NCBI GenBank assembly: GCA_014762755.1
Contig: JABURI010000090.1
Coordinates: forward strand, 1-32,589
DNA length: 32,589 nt
Origin: Marinobacter sp.
GTDB lineage: Bacteria > Pseudomonadota > Gammaproteobacteria > Pseudomonadales > Oleiphilaceae
Direction of reading: 5' to 3'
The stretch's first letter is position 1, and the number at the start of each line of letters is the position of its first letter. Below are positions 24,137-32,578 of the stretch, in pieces. The position numbers and the translations under genes were made by a program. The notes beneath the pieces are model-generated. The model was given only the letters and a program-made list of their open reading frames with translations. It had not been told where the DNA came from and made no database searches.

Positions 24137-25982
24137 AAAATCTGGAAAGCTCCTGCAGCACCTCTGCTGTAACGCCCGGGCTAAGTCTGTAGTCCGACGC
24201 AGGTTTCAAGTCATGGTTCAGCACGTCCACCGAACCCGAAGGGTGAGTGACCAGCTTCAAGTCCTTTAACAGCAGGGCATAGTCCATATAACTGTGGGCG
24301 ATGCTCCAGTCCTGAGCCCGTGGTTTGAACATGCTGTTTCCGGTTGCATAGGCATCCACAGGTGTCGCTCCACAACCAAGCGCCTCGGTCATCAGGGTCG
24401 GAGCAATGTCGAAGTTTTCAGTCCGATGGTCAATTCTGTCGGCGGAACGTCCGGGCCAGTGTACCACCATTGGCACCCGAAGCTGGTACTGGCCGAAGTT
24501 GCTGCCATGTCCCCAGTAGTTCATACCATACTCGTTGAACTCCTGGCCATGATCCCCGGTGATCATGACGATGGTGTTGTCGAGCAGGTTCCGGTCCCGC
24601 AGATCATCCAGCACGCGGTCCACCTGGTTGTCGACAAAGTGCAGCGTTGATTTGTAGTTGTTCTTTATCAACTCGGGGTCAAAATCTTCGTCGAGCTCCA
24701 GCTTGTTGACTGATTCCCAGTAGGGCTGAAACTTGACAGGGTAGTCATCCGGCACCCGGTGGTTGTGGGGGGTATCGTAGAACAGGAATCCGAAAAACGG
24801 CTGTTTCGGATCCAGCTCATTTTCGGTAAAGGCGAGCCAATCCTCGGTGATCCGGATATCCCGATCCCAGGGTTTCGCGCCGGGCGTCTCGAGCCGCAGA
24901 TCGGGAATGCTGGAGAATACGTTCTGGTCAAAGGCCGGGCTCACAAGTGTGGCGGATCCCAGTACCTTGGTCTGGTAGTCCAGTTCCTGCATCCGGCTGA
25001 TCGTTACCGGCGGCTTCTTGGCGGAGGTAAAGGCATCCCAATAGCTGGCTGGCAGCGAATAGAACAGGGTGAATACACCTGGTTTGGTGGCATTGCCGTT
25101 GCTGTAGTGCTGTTCAAAGGTCAGGTTTTTTGCCGCAAATTCGTAAATATTGGGCATCCATCTGGGATCGAGCATGTCCCAGCGGGCACCATCGATCACA
25201 ACCATCAGAGCGTTCAGCTTTTGCGCGGGTTCCGAGCACTGGAGTGGCTCCGTCGGATAGTTCAGTTGGCTCCCACGGTTGACGTCACCCAGTGCCCGGG
25301 CGGCCTGGTTCTCCCGGACTCTTTGTTGATCCACAAGACCGTGTTCGTTCATGAAACGTTTGGCGGTGGCAGCGTAGTACAGGGGGACGTGTCGGGTGAT
25401 ACCGGTGATACGGGTATCGTAATTCGCGTCGGCCCAGGCATGCCAGCCGTGGGCACCTAACTGGAAGGCAAACATGAAGGCAAAGCCCACGCCCAGCCAG
25501 CGGGCCCGTGGTCGCTTGCGCCAAAGTATGATGGCGACAATGCACTCAATGATGAGGACGCCGATAAAAAAGCTGATGGCAGACACCCAGAGTTGCCATG
25601 AAAAGGAAAAAATTTCCGTGCCACCTCCGAGTGCCAGTTCCAGTACGAATGGTGACAAGTGGAAGCGATACAAGGAGTAGGCCACAGTATCCGTCGCCAG
25701 GAGGGCAATACCGACACCTGCGTAGAGGGCGGCCAGCACAGAGAGTATCCGTTTGGCCGGCAGTACGGTTGCCAGAATCAGCAAGGGTAATCCGCCCAGC
25801 CAGGCGATAAGCGCAAACTGTCCCGGGTAAAGAAGAGCAATATAAGTGGCGGTTTCGCTATCCGGAATGCTCATCCATGGTAAATAGCGGAGCCCGACCA
25901 ATAGTGCGAAGAGACCGTTAGCAAAGATGAACCAGGAAGCCCAGGCTGCCCGCTGCCCAAGCGTGTTATTACTTCGCGTCAT
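24129..25982 (-). CDS. YejM/PbgA-like inner-membrane protein with sulfatase-fold periplasmic domain
   Basis: 617 residues (E. coli YejM/PbgA is 586). Five hydrophobic helices fall at about 15-33, 48-76, 80-100, 128-153 and 163-178 (DUF3413-like), then a periplasmic alkaline-phosphatase-superfamily domain from about 255. That domain shows LMVVIDGARWDML (Asp264), NGNATKPGVFTLFYSLP (Thr299 in the nucleophile position), YDTPHNHRVPDDY, and ITGDHGQEFNEYGMNYWGHGSNFGQYQLRVPMVVHWPG (Asp477, His478, His492). No CxPxR motif is present, so it is not a formylglycine sulfatase. YejM in E. coli senses periplasmic LPS and controls LpxC turnover. Here the gene is coupled to a sulfotransferase, so either an LPS-regulatory or a glycan/lipid-modifying role is possible. 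The metal-ligand set looks more complete than needed for a pure sensor. Confidence 0.82.
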   Translation of the reverse strand: MTRSNNTLGQRAAWASWFIFANGLFALLVGLRYLPWMSIPDSETATYIALLYPGQFALIAWLGGLPLLILATVLPAKRILSVLAALYAGVGIALLATDTVAYSLYRFHLSPFVLELALGGGTEIFSFSWQLWVSAISFFIGVLIIECIVAIILWRKRPRARWLGVGFAFMFAFQLGAHGWHAWADANYDTRITGITRHVPLYYAATAKRFMNEHGLVDQQRVRENQAARALGDVNRGSQLNYPTEPLQCSEPAQKLNALMVVIDGARWDMLDPRWMPNIYEFAAKNLTFEQHYSNGNATKPGVFTLFYSLPASYWDAFTSAKKPPVTISRMQELDYQTKVLGSATLVSPAFDQNVFSSIPDLRLETPGAKPWDRDIRITEDWLAFTENELDPKQPFFGFLFYDTPHNHRVPDDYPVKFQPYWESVNKLELDEDFDPELIKNNYKSTLHFVDNQVDRVLDDLRDRNLLDNTIVMITGDHGQEFNEYGMNYWGHGSNFGQYQLRVPMVVHWPGRSADRIDHRTENFDIAPTLMTEALGCGATPVDAYATGNSMFKPRAQDWSIAHSYMDYALLLKDLKLVTHPSGSVDVLNHDLKPASDYRLSPGVTAEVLQELSRFYE

Positions 25983-26028
25983 GTTGCTGGAGTCCGGTAA
26001 AACAAAGGAAGGGTGCTGAGTGGGCGAA

Positions 26029-26057
26029 ATTTTACCGTGCCATGACGGAATCGTGAA
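26029..26057 (-). promoter_or_regulatory. Predicted promoter of the PbgA-sulfotransferase-pyruvyl transferase run
   Basis: On the minus strand TTCACG (26057-26052) and TAAAAT (26034-26029) with a 17-base spacer, 46 bases before the PbgA-like gene. Confidence 0.6.
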
Positions 26058-26082
26058 ATTAGTGCTTTCCGCGAGATTATGT

Positions 26083-26113
26083 TCAGTGGCCCCGGCGGAG
26101 CAAGGGCCACTGA
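26083..26113 (-). terminator. Perfect 10-base inverted repeat after the GDP-mannose gene
   Basis: TCAGTGGCCC (26083-26092) and GGGCCACTGA (26104-26113) around an 11-base loop, 12 bases past the stop of the guanylyltransferase gene. A T run is lacking, so it may stop transcription poorly or protect the 3' end. Confidence 0.5.
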
Positions 26114-26125
26114 CAGGAGGAGAGA

Positions 26126-27547
26126 TCAGTTGCGGCCGTACATGTCCTTGAAGCGAACGATATCGTCTTCGCCCAGGTAGGAGCCGGACTGGACTTCGAT
26201 CAGTTCGAGATCGATTACACCGGGGTTCTCCAGCGAATGGATCTGGCCGATAGGGATGTAGGTGGACTGGTTTTCAGTGACCAGGTAGGTTTTTTCGCCA
26301 TTGGTCACCTTTGCCGTGCCGCTGACGACGATCCAGTGCTCCGCCCGGTGATGGTGCATTTGCACGGACAGTTTCGCCCCCGGTTTCACGGTAATGCGTT
26401 TCACCTGATAGCGGTTGCCGTTATCGATGGAGTCGTAAACTCCCCAGGGGCGATAGACTTCCCGGTGGTTCATGTGCTCATGCCGGCCGTCACCCTTGAT
26501 GCGTTCCACCACTTTCTTGACGTCCTGTACCTTGTCCTTGTGGGCGACCAGCAGGGCGTCCTTGGTTTCGATAATCACCAGGTCTTTGACGCCCACTGCC
26601 GCCACCAGCCGACTGTCCGCGCGCACCAGAGTCCTTTCGGTATCGTGAGCGATTACATCTCCGGTGAAGGTGTTGCCGTCCTGATCTTTGTCAGAGACGT
26701 CCCACAGCGCTGACCAGGAGCCGATATCGCTCCAGCCCGCATCGAGGGATACCACGGCGGCGTTGTCGGTTTTCTCCATCACCGCATAGTCGACCGAGTC
26801 TTCCGGGCACTCGGCAAAGATGTTCTCGTTGATGCGGGTAAAATGGAGGTCCTCGCTGGCGCCATCAACAGCCGCCTGGCAGATGGCGAGGATATCAGGA
26901 CGATGCTTCTCCAGCTCCGTCAGGTAACGGCGCGCACCGAACATGAACATGCCGCTGTTCCAGAGATAATCGCCGGATGAGAGATAGTCTTCGGCGGTTT
27001 TCTCGTCGGGTTTCTCAACAAAGCGGTTCACCGTGAAGCTGCCTTCGGCAAGTTCGGGGCCGCGCTGTATGTACCCGTAACCGGTCTCCGCATGGCCCGG
27101 TACGATGCCGAAGGTAACCAGTTTACCCTGTTGGGCCAGCGGAACTGCCTCGGCAATCCCGTTCTGGAAGGCAGGCACATCCTGAATCAGATGATCTGCC
27201 GCCAGTACCAGCATGAGGGGGTCGTCCGAGTCGTCATCGGTCGCTTTCGACAGCTGCAAGGCAGCCAGGGCAATGGCTGGCGCGGTATTTCGTCCGCAGG
27301 GCTCAAGGATAATGCGGGCATCGTTATAGCCGGACTGGCGCATCTGCTCGGCGGCCAGAAAGCGATGTTCTTCGTTACAGATCAGCAGGGGATCAGCTGA
27401 TTCCATGCCTTCCAGTCGGGCGACGGTCAGCTGCAGCATGGACAGGTGATCATCCGTCAGCTTCAGGAACTGCTTCGGATTCAGTTGCCTGGACAGGGGC
27501 CAAAGGCGAGAGCCGGTGCCTCCGGCCATGATGACGGGATGAATCAT
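26126..27547 (-). CDS. Bifunctional mannose-1-phosphate guanylyltransferase / mannose-6-phosphate isomerase
   Basis: Cytoplasmic type II PMI/GMP enzyme (AlgA, ManC, XanB, CpsB family): it makes mannose-6-phosphate from fructose-6-phosphate and GDP-mannose from mannose-1-phosphate. 473 residues. The pyrophosphorylase signature [17 protein letters not shown] is at 9-25 and the sugar-binding FVEKPD at 176-181. A C-terminal cupin with [10 protein letters not shown] (396-405) supplies the isomerase zinc site. The ATG at 27547 has GGAG seven bases upstream. It precedes the PbgA-like gene by 143 bases with its own hairpin and a promoter between, so it is a separate unit. GDP-mannose could feed mannose, rhamnose, fucose or alginate-type glycans; no downstream GDP-sugar enzymes are in the window. 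A phosphomannomutase would be needed elsewhere. Confidence 0.95.
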   Translation of the reverse strand: MIHPVIMAGGTGSRLWPLSRQLNPKQFLKLTDDHLSMLQLTVARLEGMESADPLLICNEEHRFLAAEQMRQSGYNDARIILEPCGRNTAPAIALAALQLSKATDDDSDDPLMLVLAADHLIQDVPAFQNGIAEAVPLAQQGKLVTFGIVPGHAETGYGYIQRGPELAEGSFTVNRFVEKPDEKTAEDYLSSGDYLWNSGMFMFGARRYLTELEKHRPDILAICQAAVDGASEDLHFTRINENIFAECPEDSVDYAVMEKTDNAAVVSLDAGWSDIGSWSALWDVSDKDQDGNTFTGDVIAHDTERTLVRADSRLVAAVGVKDLVIIETKDALLVAHKDKVQDVKKVVERIKGDGRHEHMNHREVYRPWGVYDSIDNGNRYQVKRITVKPGAKLSVQMHHHRAEHWIVVSGTAKVTNGEKTYLVTENQSTYIPIGQIHSLENPGVIDLELIEVQSGSYLGEDDIVRFKDMYGRN

Positions 27548-27669
27548 TCAATTGCTCCATTCTTTGCTTTCGTTCAGCATTGGCTTTTCAATCGCAAGAT
27601 ATTATCACAGCAGGTCTTGCCCGACAGTGCTCTGAGACCCTGGGCGAGATCACTTCACGGATGTCATCA

Positions 27670-28461
27670 ATGAAGCTGCCAATTTCGGTTTATTACATCA
27701 CGCTCAATGAGCAAGAACGGCTGCCTGAATCGCTGGAAAAGGTTCAGGGCTGGGTGGACGAAATTATCGTGGTGGATTCCGGTAGTACGGACCGCACCCA
27801 AGAAATTGCAGAAGCGGCTGGGGCTAGATTTGTACACCATGAATGGGAAGGGTTTGCATCGCAGAAAGCCTTTGCAGCTGGATTGTGTCGGAATGACTGG
27901 GTACTGGACCTCGATGCCGATGAAGTCCTCTCGGACAGCCTGGTAAGCTCAATCCAGCGAGTCTTCTCTGGGCCAGTAGAAAATAGCGTGGCGGGTTTCC
28001 GAATGCGCTGGGTTTTGTCTCCGCCCAATCCGAGGCATCCCTTCCAGCATGATAAAACCAAGAAGATCCTGCGCCTTTACAATCGTAAGAGGGCGGAAAT
28101 TGTTTCTGAAAAGGACAGCAACAATGATCGCCCACAGGTCCGAAAGGGAAGGGTTCTTGATCTTGAGGGGGATGTGTTGCATCGGACCTTGGTGTCTCTG
28201 GAGCAAATGGAGCGCAAGTATGTGCAACTGTCCTCAGAGCAAGCCCGATTTTTGGCCAGAAAGGGCCGAAGAATTTCGACTGTTCGCCTTTTTGTTGAGT
28301 TCCCGTTGAAGTTCCTCAAATACTATTTTTTACACCGCCAAGTGCTCAATGGTTGGTTTGGCTTGAGTGTCGCGATTACGGCGGCCAACAGGAATTTTAT
28401 GAGGCTGGCAAAGGCGAAAGAACTGCAAATGAATCAGGAGTTCGAATCCGGCAGATCATGA
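27670..28461 (+). CDS. WaaE/KdtX-like family 2 glycosyltransferase of the LPS inner core
   Basis: 264 residues. LPISVYYITLNEQERLPESLEKVQGWVDEIIVVDSGSTDRTQEIAEAAGARFVHHEWEGFASQKAFAAG is the strongly conserved N terminus of the WaaE/KdtX group, and WVLDLDADEVLS carries the DxD motif. Members such as Klebsiella WaaE add glucose to the first core heptose. I use ATG 27670 (GGA eight bases upstream); an ATG three codons earlier at 27661 is also possible, while frames reaching back to 27580 run into the divergent promoter region. It is divergent from the GDP-mannose gene and convergent with a GT4 gene 24 bases away. Core specificity is inferred from family likeness. Confidence 0.87.
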   Translation: MKLPISVYYITLNEQERLPESLEKVQGWVDEIIVVDSGSTDRTQEIAEAAGARFVHHEWEGFASQKAFAAGLCRNDWVLDLDADEVLSDSLVSSIQRVFSGPVENSVAGFRMRWVLSPPNPRHPFQHDKTKKILRLYNRKRAEIVSEKDSNNDRPQVRKGRVLDLEGDVLHRTLVSLEQMERKYVQLSSEQARFLARKGRRISTVRLFVEFPLKFLKYYFLHRQVLNGWFGLSVAITAANRNFMRLAKAKELQMNQEFESGRS

Positions 28462-28485
28462 GTCTTGAAATATTCCAGGCACAGT

Positions 28486-29538
28486 TCAGGCCGGTTTTGC
28501 CCTCAGATAGGCCATTTCGGTCTGCTCTGCCATAGCATCCACAGTGAATTCTCTCCGTACGCGCGTCATCGCCTTCTGTTCCAGATCCCGGAGGGCCTGC
28601 AGGTTTCCGAGTTTGCTGCCCAGGAGTTCTGCAAGGCTTTCAGCAGAGTGATCCTTAGTGAGGGCTTCGGGAGGGAGCAGCTCTTTGGGCCCTGATACAG
28701 GGGTTGAAATAACCGGGCATCCGGCCATGAGCGCTTCCAGCAACACGTAGGAGAACCCCTCTCTCAAAGAGCTGATGACAGTCAGATCTGACCTTTCGTA
28801 CCACGGTTCGGTATTCTCTAAATAACCCGGAAAGGAAATGTGGTTTTCAAGGCCCAGCTCTGCCACGAGTCTCTCCAGAGCGCCCCTTTCCTCGCCATCC
28901 CCGAGGATCGTGAGATGGCATTCAGGAAAGGCTTCTATTACTGACCCCCATGCACGAATTAGGACGTCAAAGCCCTTGATGGGCACAAGCCTGCCTACTG
29001 CCAGCACATTGGTTGTTGATTTGTTTCTGTCCCCGGGCGTTGGGAGTGGGCGGGCAGCCGCATCAGGTCTGGCTTTAATGCCGTTGTAAATCAGTTCTTT
29101 ACCTGGGTGCTCAAGTCGCTCATAGACTGAGCGACTGACCGCTATCAGCACAGAGCAGTTTGAGAACGCCCGTTCATTGCTTTTGATGCCATGGATCGTG
29201 CCGATTCTGGTGCATGGATGGTCGCTCCGGACGCGGCCAATCAGATCTGCCGCCTTGTTGCCCTGGGCATGGAGAACCTCGGGTTCTATTTTCCGGATGA
29301 GGCGACCAAGCTTGAGCCAGAGCCAGGGGTTCTTCCGTCCGAGTTGCATCGGGCATGGGTGAAAGTGAAGCGGATAGGGGAACCGTTCGCTGAACGCCTT
29401 GTGCGCAATAACATGTATCTGATGCCCCCTCTTGGCCAGTGCTCCTGCCAGCTCCGCCGTATGCTTTTCCATGCCGCCCCATGTGGTCCCTGGTGTTCCG
29501 AGGACCAATGTGATTGTCAGGGGCGTTCCATTTTTCAT
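28486..29538 (-). CDS. GT4 family glycosyltransferase (first of two)
   Basis: GT-B retaining glycosyltransferase, 350 residues. The N-terminal domain opens TITLVLGTPGTTWGGMEKHTAELAGALAKRGHQIHVIAHK with the glycine-rich acceptor loop. The C-terminal donor domain has VLAVGRLVPIKGFDVLIRAW, HLTILGDGEERGALERLV, and the EX7E motif in SSLREGFSYVLLEALMAGCPVI. The start ATG overlaps the upstream GT4 stop by four bases (ATGA), so translation is coupled. It is the last gene of the minus-strand group LpxL / ELM1 / GT4 / GT4. LPS core or O-chain sugar addition is likely; specificity unknown. Confidence 0.9.
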   Translation of the reverse strand: MKNGTPLTITLVLGTPGTTWGGMEKHTAELAGALAKRGHQIHVIAHKAFSERFPYPLHFHPCPMQLGRKNPWLWLKLGRLIRKIEPEVLHAQGNKAADLIGRVRSDHPCTRIGTIHGIKSNERAFSNCSVLIAVSRSVYERLEHPGKELIYNGIKARPDAAARPLPTPGDRNKSTTNVLAVGRLVPIKGFDVLIRAWGSVIEAFPECHLTILGDGEERGALERLVAELGLENHISFPGYLENTEPWYERSDLTVISSLREGFSYVLLEALMAGCPVISTPVSGPKELLPPEALTKDHSAESLAELLGSKLGNLQALRDLEQKAMTRVRREFTVDAMAEQTEMAYLRAKPA

Positions 29539-30650
29539 TTCTGTCTCGCCCTGTCGGCCAGAACTTTTTCATAGATTGCCAACGTCGCCTCCGTCTGTGC
29601 CTCCAGACGGAAACGGTCCGGAATCACTATCTCGTGCTCCGGCGCTTCAAGAATCTTCCGAACGGTCGCAGCAAAGGCTCCCGTATCATCCGGAGGCACC
29701 AGCCCCTCCCGGAAACAGGCCTGGAGGGTCTCTGCCGCCCCTCCGCGATTGTAGGCGACGACGGGGGTACCCGAGGCCAGGGCTTCAGTGACCGTCCGGC
29801 CGAAGGGTTCGGGTTTGGTAGACATGTGGCAGACCACATCGGCGAACAGATACAGGCTGTTCATGTCGTTGCGCTGGCCCAGGAAGGTCACCTTGTCGGT
29901 CAGGCTCAGGCGGCTGCGCTCCCGTTCCAGCTCCTCGAGGAAGCGCTCCTTGCCCGGTTCCGCACCGCCGGCGATGATGCCATGGCAGTCCGGGCGCAGG
30001 CGGATCAGCTGATTCATCATGGCGAGGAAGTCCAGCTGGCCTTTCCAGCGGGAAATGCGGCCGGGCATCATGATGATTTTTTTGCCGGCCAGCTGGGGGT
30101 AACGGGATAGAAAATGATCCAGCCACTGCTGGCTCAGGGCCCGGTTATGGAAAGCTTCCACATTCACCCCCCGCTGGACGACGGTGAGTTTTTCTTTCGG
30201 GACGTTGAAATTCTTGAGCACATAATCCCGCACACAGTTTGATACGGCGATCATGTGATCGGCCCTGGTCATGACGGCGCTGTAGGGGTTCACCGAGTAC
30301 ATGCCATGAAAGGTGGAGACGACTGCAGGCCGCTCCTCCTCCGGCAGGCTCTTCAGGGCCAGGTAGATGATCCAGGCGGGCATGCGGGAGCGCACGTGGA
30401 TGATGTCCGGCTTCAGGCCCTGAATCAGCTTGCGCATGGGCAGGATCTGACCAAAGGAAGCCAGAGACTTGCGGTGGATTGGCATGTGGATATGGGTAGA
30501 GCCTTGTCCCCGCACCTGCTCCGCCATTGGCCCACCGTTGGAAACCACGTAGGATTCGTGACCGCGGCGAACCAGCTCTGCAGCCAGGTCCACGGTTCCC
30601 CGTTCAACGCCCCCGCTGTAGAGAGCCGGCAGTGCTTGAAGAATCCTCAC
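29535..30650 (-). CDS. GT4 family glycosyltransferase (second of two)
   Basis: GT-B enzyme, 371 residues from a GTG start. I place the start at 30650 (VRILQALPALYSGGVERG) because AGGA is eight bases upstream and GTG overlaps the stop of the ELM1-family gene by four bases (GTGA); the reading frame extends to 30707, but that part is inside the neighbour. SGGVERGTVDLAAELVRRGHESYVVSNGG is the acceptor domain; IIMMPGRISRWKGQLDFLAMM, VTFLGQRNDMNSLYLFADVV and KPEPFGRTVTEALASGTPVVAYNRGG form the donor site with the EX7E motif (Glu in PEPFG to Glu in TEAL). Specificity unknown. It resembles the GT4 proteins often paired with ELM1 proteins in LPS core loci. Confidence 0.91.
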   Translation of the reverse strand: MRILQALPALYSGGVERGTVDLAAELVRRGHESYVVSNGGPMAEQVRGQGSTHIHMPIHRKSLASFGQILPMRKLIQGLKPDIIHVRSRMPAWIIYLALKSLPEEERPAVVSTFHGMYSVNPYSAVMTRADHMIAVSNCVRDYVLKNFNVPKEKLTVVQRGVNVEAFHNRALSQQWLDHFLSRYPQLAGKKIIMMPGRISRWKGQLDFLAMMNQLIRLRPDCHGIIAGGAEPGKERFLEELERERSRLSLTDKVTFLGQRNDMNSLYLFADVVCHMSTKPEPFGRTVTEALASGTPVVAYNRGGAAETLQACFREGLVPPDDTGAFAATVRKILEAPEHEIVIPDRFRLEAQTEATLAIYEKVLADRARQK

Positions 30651-31615
30651 GCTGAGTTTCCTTTTATTGAAGTCTGTTTGTTCTTGAGGAATCGCTCTAT
30701 AACCCATTTGGCAGCCCGGTCAGCCTCCCAGAGTTGCCTGGAGGCGACGGTTTGCCGGGCCATGACGCTGCGGTGATCGCTCCAATGGGCAACGAAGCCG
30801 GCCTCCGCCAGGCGGCTAATGCCTTTTGCCACCCGGCTACCCGGTCTGGCGGGCAGATCAAGCAGCCCGGTTGGCACGCCGGACGTCGCAGCCTCGCACA
30901 CCATCGACATGCTGTCAGGCGTTGTCCATACCGCCCTCGAAGCAGACAGTTGATGCCTGAGCCAGTTCTCGTGAGTGGCTTCCCAGCTCACCACGGTGAT
31001 CCGGGGCCTGGCAAGATCCGCGAGGCGCTCCCGCATTGCCGGCGGTGTGCGCCGGGAATCGCTGATGGTCCAGCGCCAGTCCGGGTAACAGGCAATCAGA
31101 TCATTGATCTGGGCCAGAATGGCATCGTCGTCCCAGTCAAAGTGTGGTGACGGTCCGCCAACAAGGATCAGGGCTTCGCGGTTATCGGTCAGTTTCGCCA
31201 GCGGGGTGAGGGTGTTTATCACGCCTTCGGTGATGAGGACTTTGGAAGATGCGTTCACCTCGTCATGGGCGGGAATGATGGCGCCGTCCACCCAGGACAG
31301 CGGGAATGCCGGTTTCATGATTACGAGCGTGCTGGCCTTGCCCTGGCGTCGAAGTGCCAGCAACAAACGGTGGGTGCCGGTGCCGGCGGCGGCGATCAGA
31401 TCGGGTGGGGGCAGATCATTAGGGACAGTTGGTGCCGCTCCGAGCAAGGCGCGCCACAATGGCACCTGGTAGTCGGTTGAATCCAGCCAGTACAAATATG
31501 CACCGGTGTGGGCACGCAAGCGGCTGCCAAGGCCACGCAGCTGGTTCCGGTGTCCCGGCTTGCCGTCAGTCACCAACCAGACCACCGGCGCATCCTTCTC
31601 TGGCTTCAGGCTCAA
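30647..31615 (-). CDS. ELM1/GtrOC1-family putative nucleoside-diphosphate-sugar epimerase or glycosyltransferase-like protein
   Basis: 322 residues, cytoplasmic. The N terminus VVWLVTDGKPGHRNQLRGLGSRL is the hallmark of the mitochondrial-fission ELM1-like family (PF06258), and VWTTPDSMSMVCEAATSGVPTGLLDLPA near 235-262 is its GT-B-like nucleotide-sugar site. Bacterial members lie in LPS core clusters, but their reaction is not well defined. The start is TTG at 31615, with AGGAG six bases upstream (31622-31626) that overlaps the TAG stop of the LpxL-like gene. The 3' end overlaps the next GT4 gene by four bases. This tight coupling ties it to lipid A acylation and core assembly. Confidence 0.82.
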   Translation of the reverse strand: MSLKPEKDAPVVWLVTDGKPGHRNQLRGLGSRLRAHTGAYLYWLDSTDYQVPLWRALLGAAPTVPNDLPPPDLIAAAGTGTHRLLLALRRQGKASTLVIMKPAFPLSWVDGAIIPAHDEVNASSKVLITEGVINTLTPLAKLTDNREALILVGGPSPHFDWDDDAILAQINDLIACYPDWRWTISDSRRTPPAMRERLADLARPRITVVSWEATHENWLRHQLSASRAVWTTPDSMSMVCEAATSGVPTGLLDLPARPGSRVAKGISRLAEAGFVAHWSDHRSVMARQTVASRQLWEADRAAKWVIERFLKNKQTSIKGNSA

Positions 31616-31624
31616 GGGCAGCTC

Positions 31625-32578
31625 CTACTTTTTCTTGCGCCGGTAGAAACCGGGATCGTCAGGGTCCGGCCGGGTCTTGAAGCGCCGGTGCATCCACAAG
31701 TACTGGTCTGGCGCCTTGCAAATCTCCTGTTCGATGATCCGGTTGATTCGGGTGGCGTCGTCCAGGTCGTCGCCGCTGGGGAAATCCTCCAGGGCCGGGT
31801 GGAAATAGATGTCGTAGCCCGGCTTGTCATCCCGTCGGAAGTGGCTGAACGGCACGATTTTGCAGCGACTGCGCTCGGCAATCCTTGAAGTGGCGGTAAT
31901 GGTGCCGGCGGGAATGCCGAAAAACGGCGCGAATACAATATCCTTTCGGCCGTAGTCCTGATCGGTGGCGTACCACACGGCGTGATTCTTCTTCAGGCTG
32001 CGGAACAGGCCGCGAAGGTCCTTGGCGCCAAGCACAGTGCCGTAACGACGGCCCCGGGCGCGAGTCATAACCGCGTTCATCAACGGATTGTTGTGATCCC
32101 GCTGCATGACATCGGCCTCGATGTATTCGGTCACCAGGCTGCCTCCCAGGTCCAGGGTGCTGTAATGGCCGCCGAGCAGCAGTACCCCGTGACCGGCCTC
32201 CAGAGCCTTTTCGAAATGTTCAATGCCGTGGATCTGGGTGATGCCCGTGAGCTTGGCCGGGTCCCGGAACCAGGCAATGCCCAGCTCCAGCAGCCCGATT
32301 CCGTTGGCGATGAAGGCTTTTCGCACCAGCGCCGCCTGCTGCTGTTCGGTCAGCTCAGGGAAACATAGCCGGATATTCACTTCGGTGATATGACGGCGGC
32401 TCCGTGCAAATTTCCACGCCAGTAATCCTGCCAGCTTGCCCAGCCACCACTGCAGACGGATGGGTAACTGAGCCACCAGCCACATGAAGCCGATGCCAAG
32501 CCAGGTTGGCCACCAGCGTGGGTGGCGGTAGGCAGAGTAGTCCGTGTTGCGTGGCAGTTTGCGGTACTTCTTCTTCAA
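31625..32578 (-). CDS. Late lipid A acyltransferase, LpxL-like, 5' end may continue past the window
   Basis: Secondary acyl transfer to Kdo2-lipid A or a precursor. 317 residues from a TTG at 32578. The N terminus DYSAYRHPRWWPTWLGIGFMWLVAQLPIRLQWWLG is like E. coli LpxL/HtrB (HPRYWLTWLG). The catalytic motif is HYSTLD (His138, Asp143), the HX4D variant, and VWYATDQDYGRKDIVFAPFFGIPAGT is the second family block. The frame stays open to the right edge (FPV precede the TTG), so the real start could lie outside. It heads the coupled minus-strand group with ELM1 and two GT4 genes. It differs from the acyltransferase at 15698-16636, which has HX4E. Confidence 0.91.
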   Translation of the reverse strand: MKKKYRKLPRNTDYSAYRHPRWWPTWLGIGFMWLVAQLPIRLQWWLGKLAGLLAWKFARSRRHITEVNIRLCFPELTEQQQAALVRKAFIANGIGLLELGIAWFRDPAKLTGITQIHGIEHFEKALEAGHGVLLLGGHYSTLDLGGSLVTEYIEADVMQRDHNNPLMNAVMTRARGRRYGTVLGAKDLRGLFRSLKKNHAVWYATDQDYGRKDIVFAPFFGIPAGTITATSRIAERSRCKIVPFSHFRRDDKPGYDIYFHPALEDFPSGDDLDDATRINRIIEQEICKAPDQYLWMHRRFKTRPDPDDPGFYRRKKK

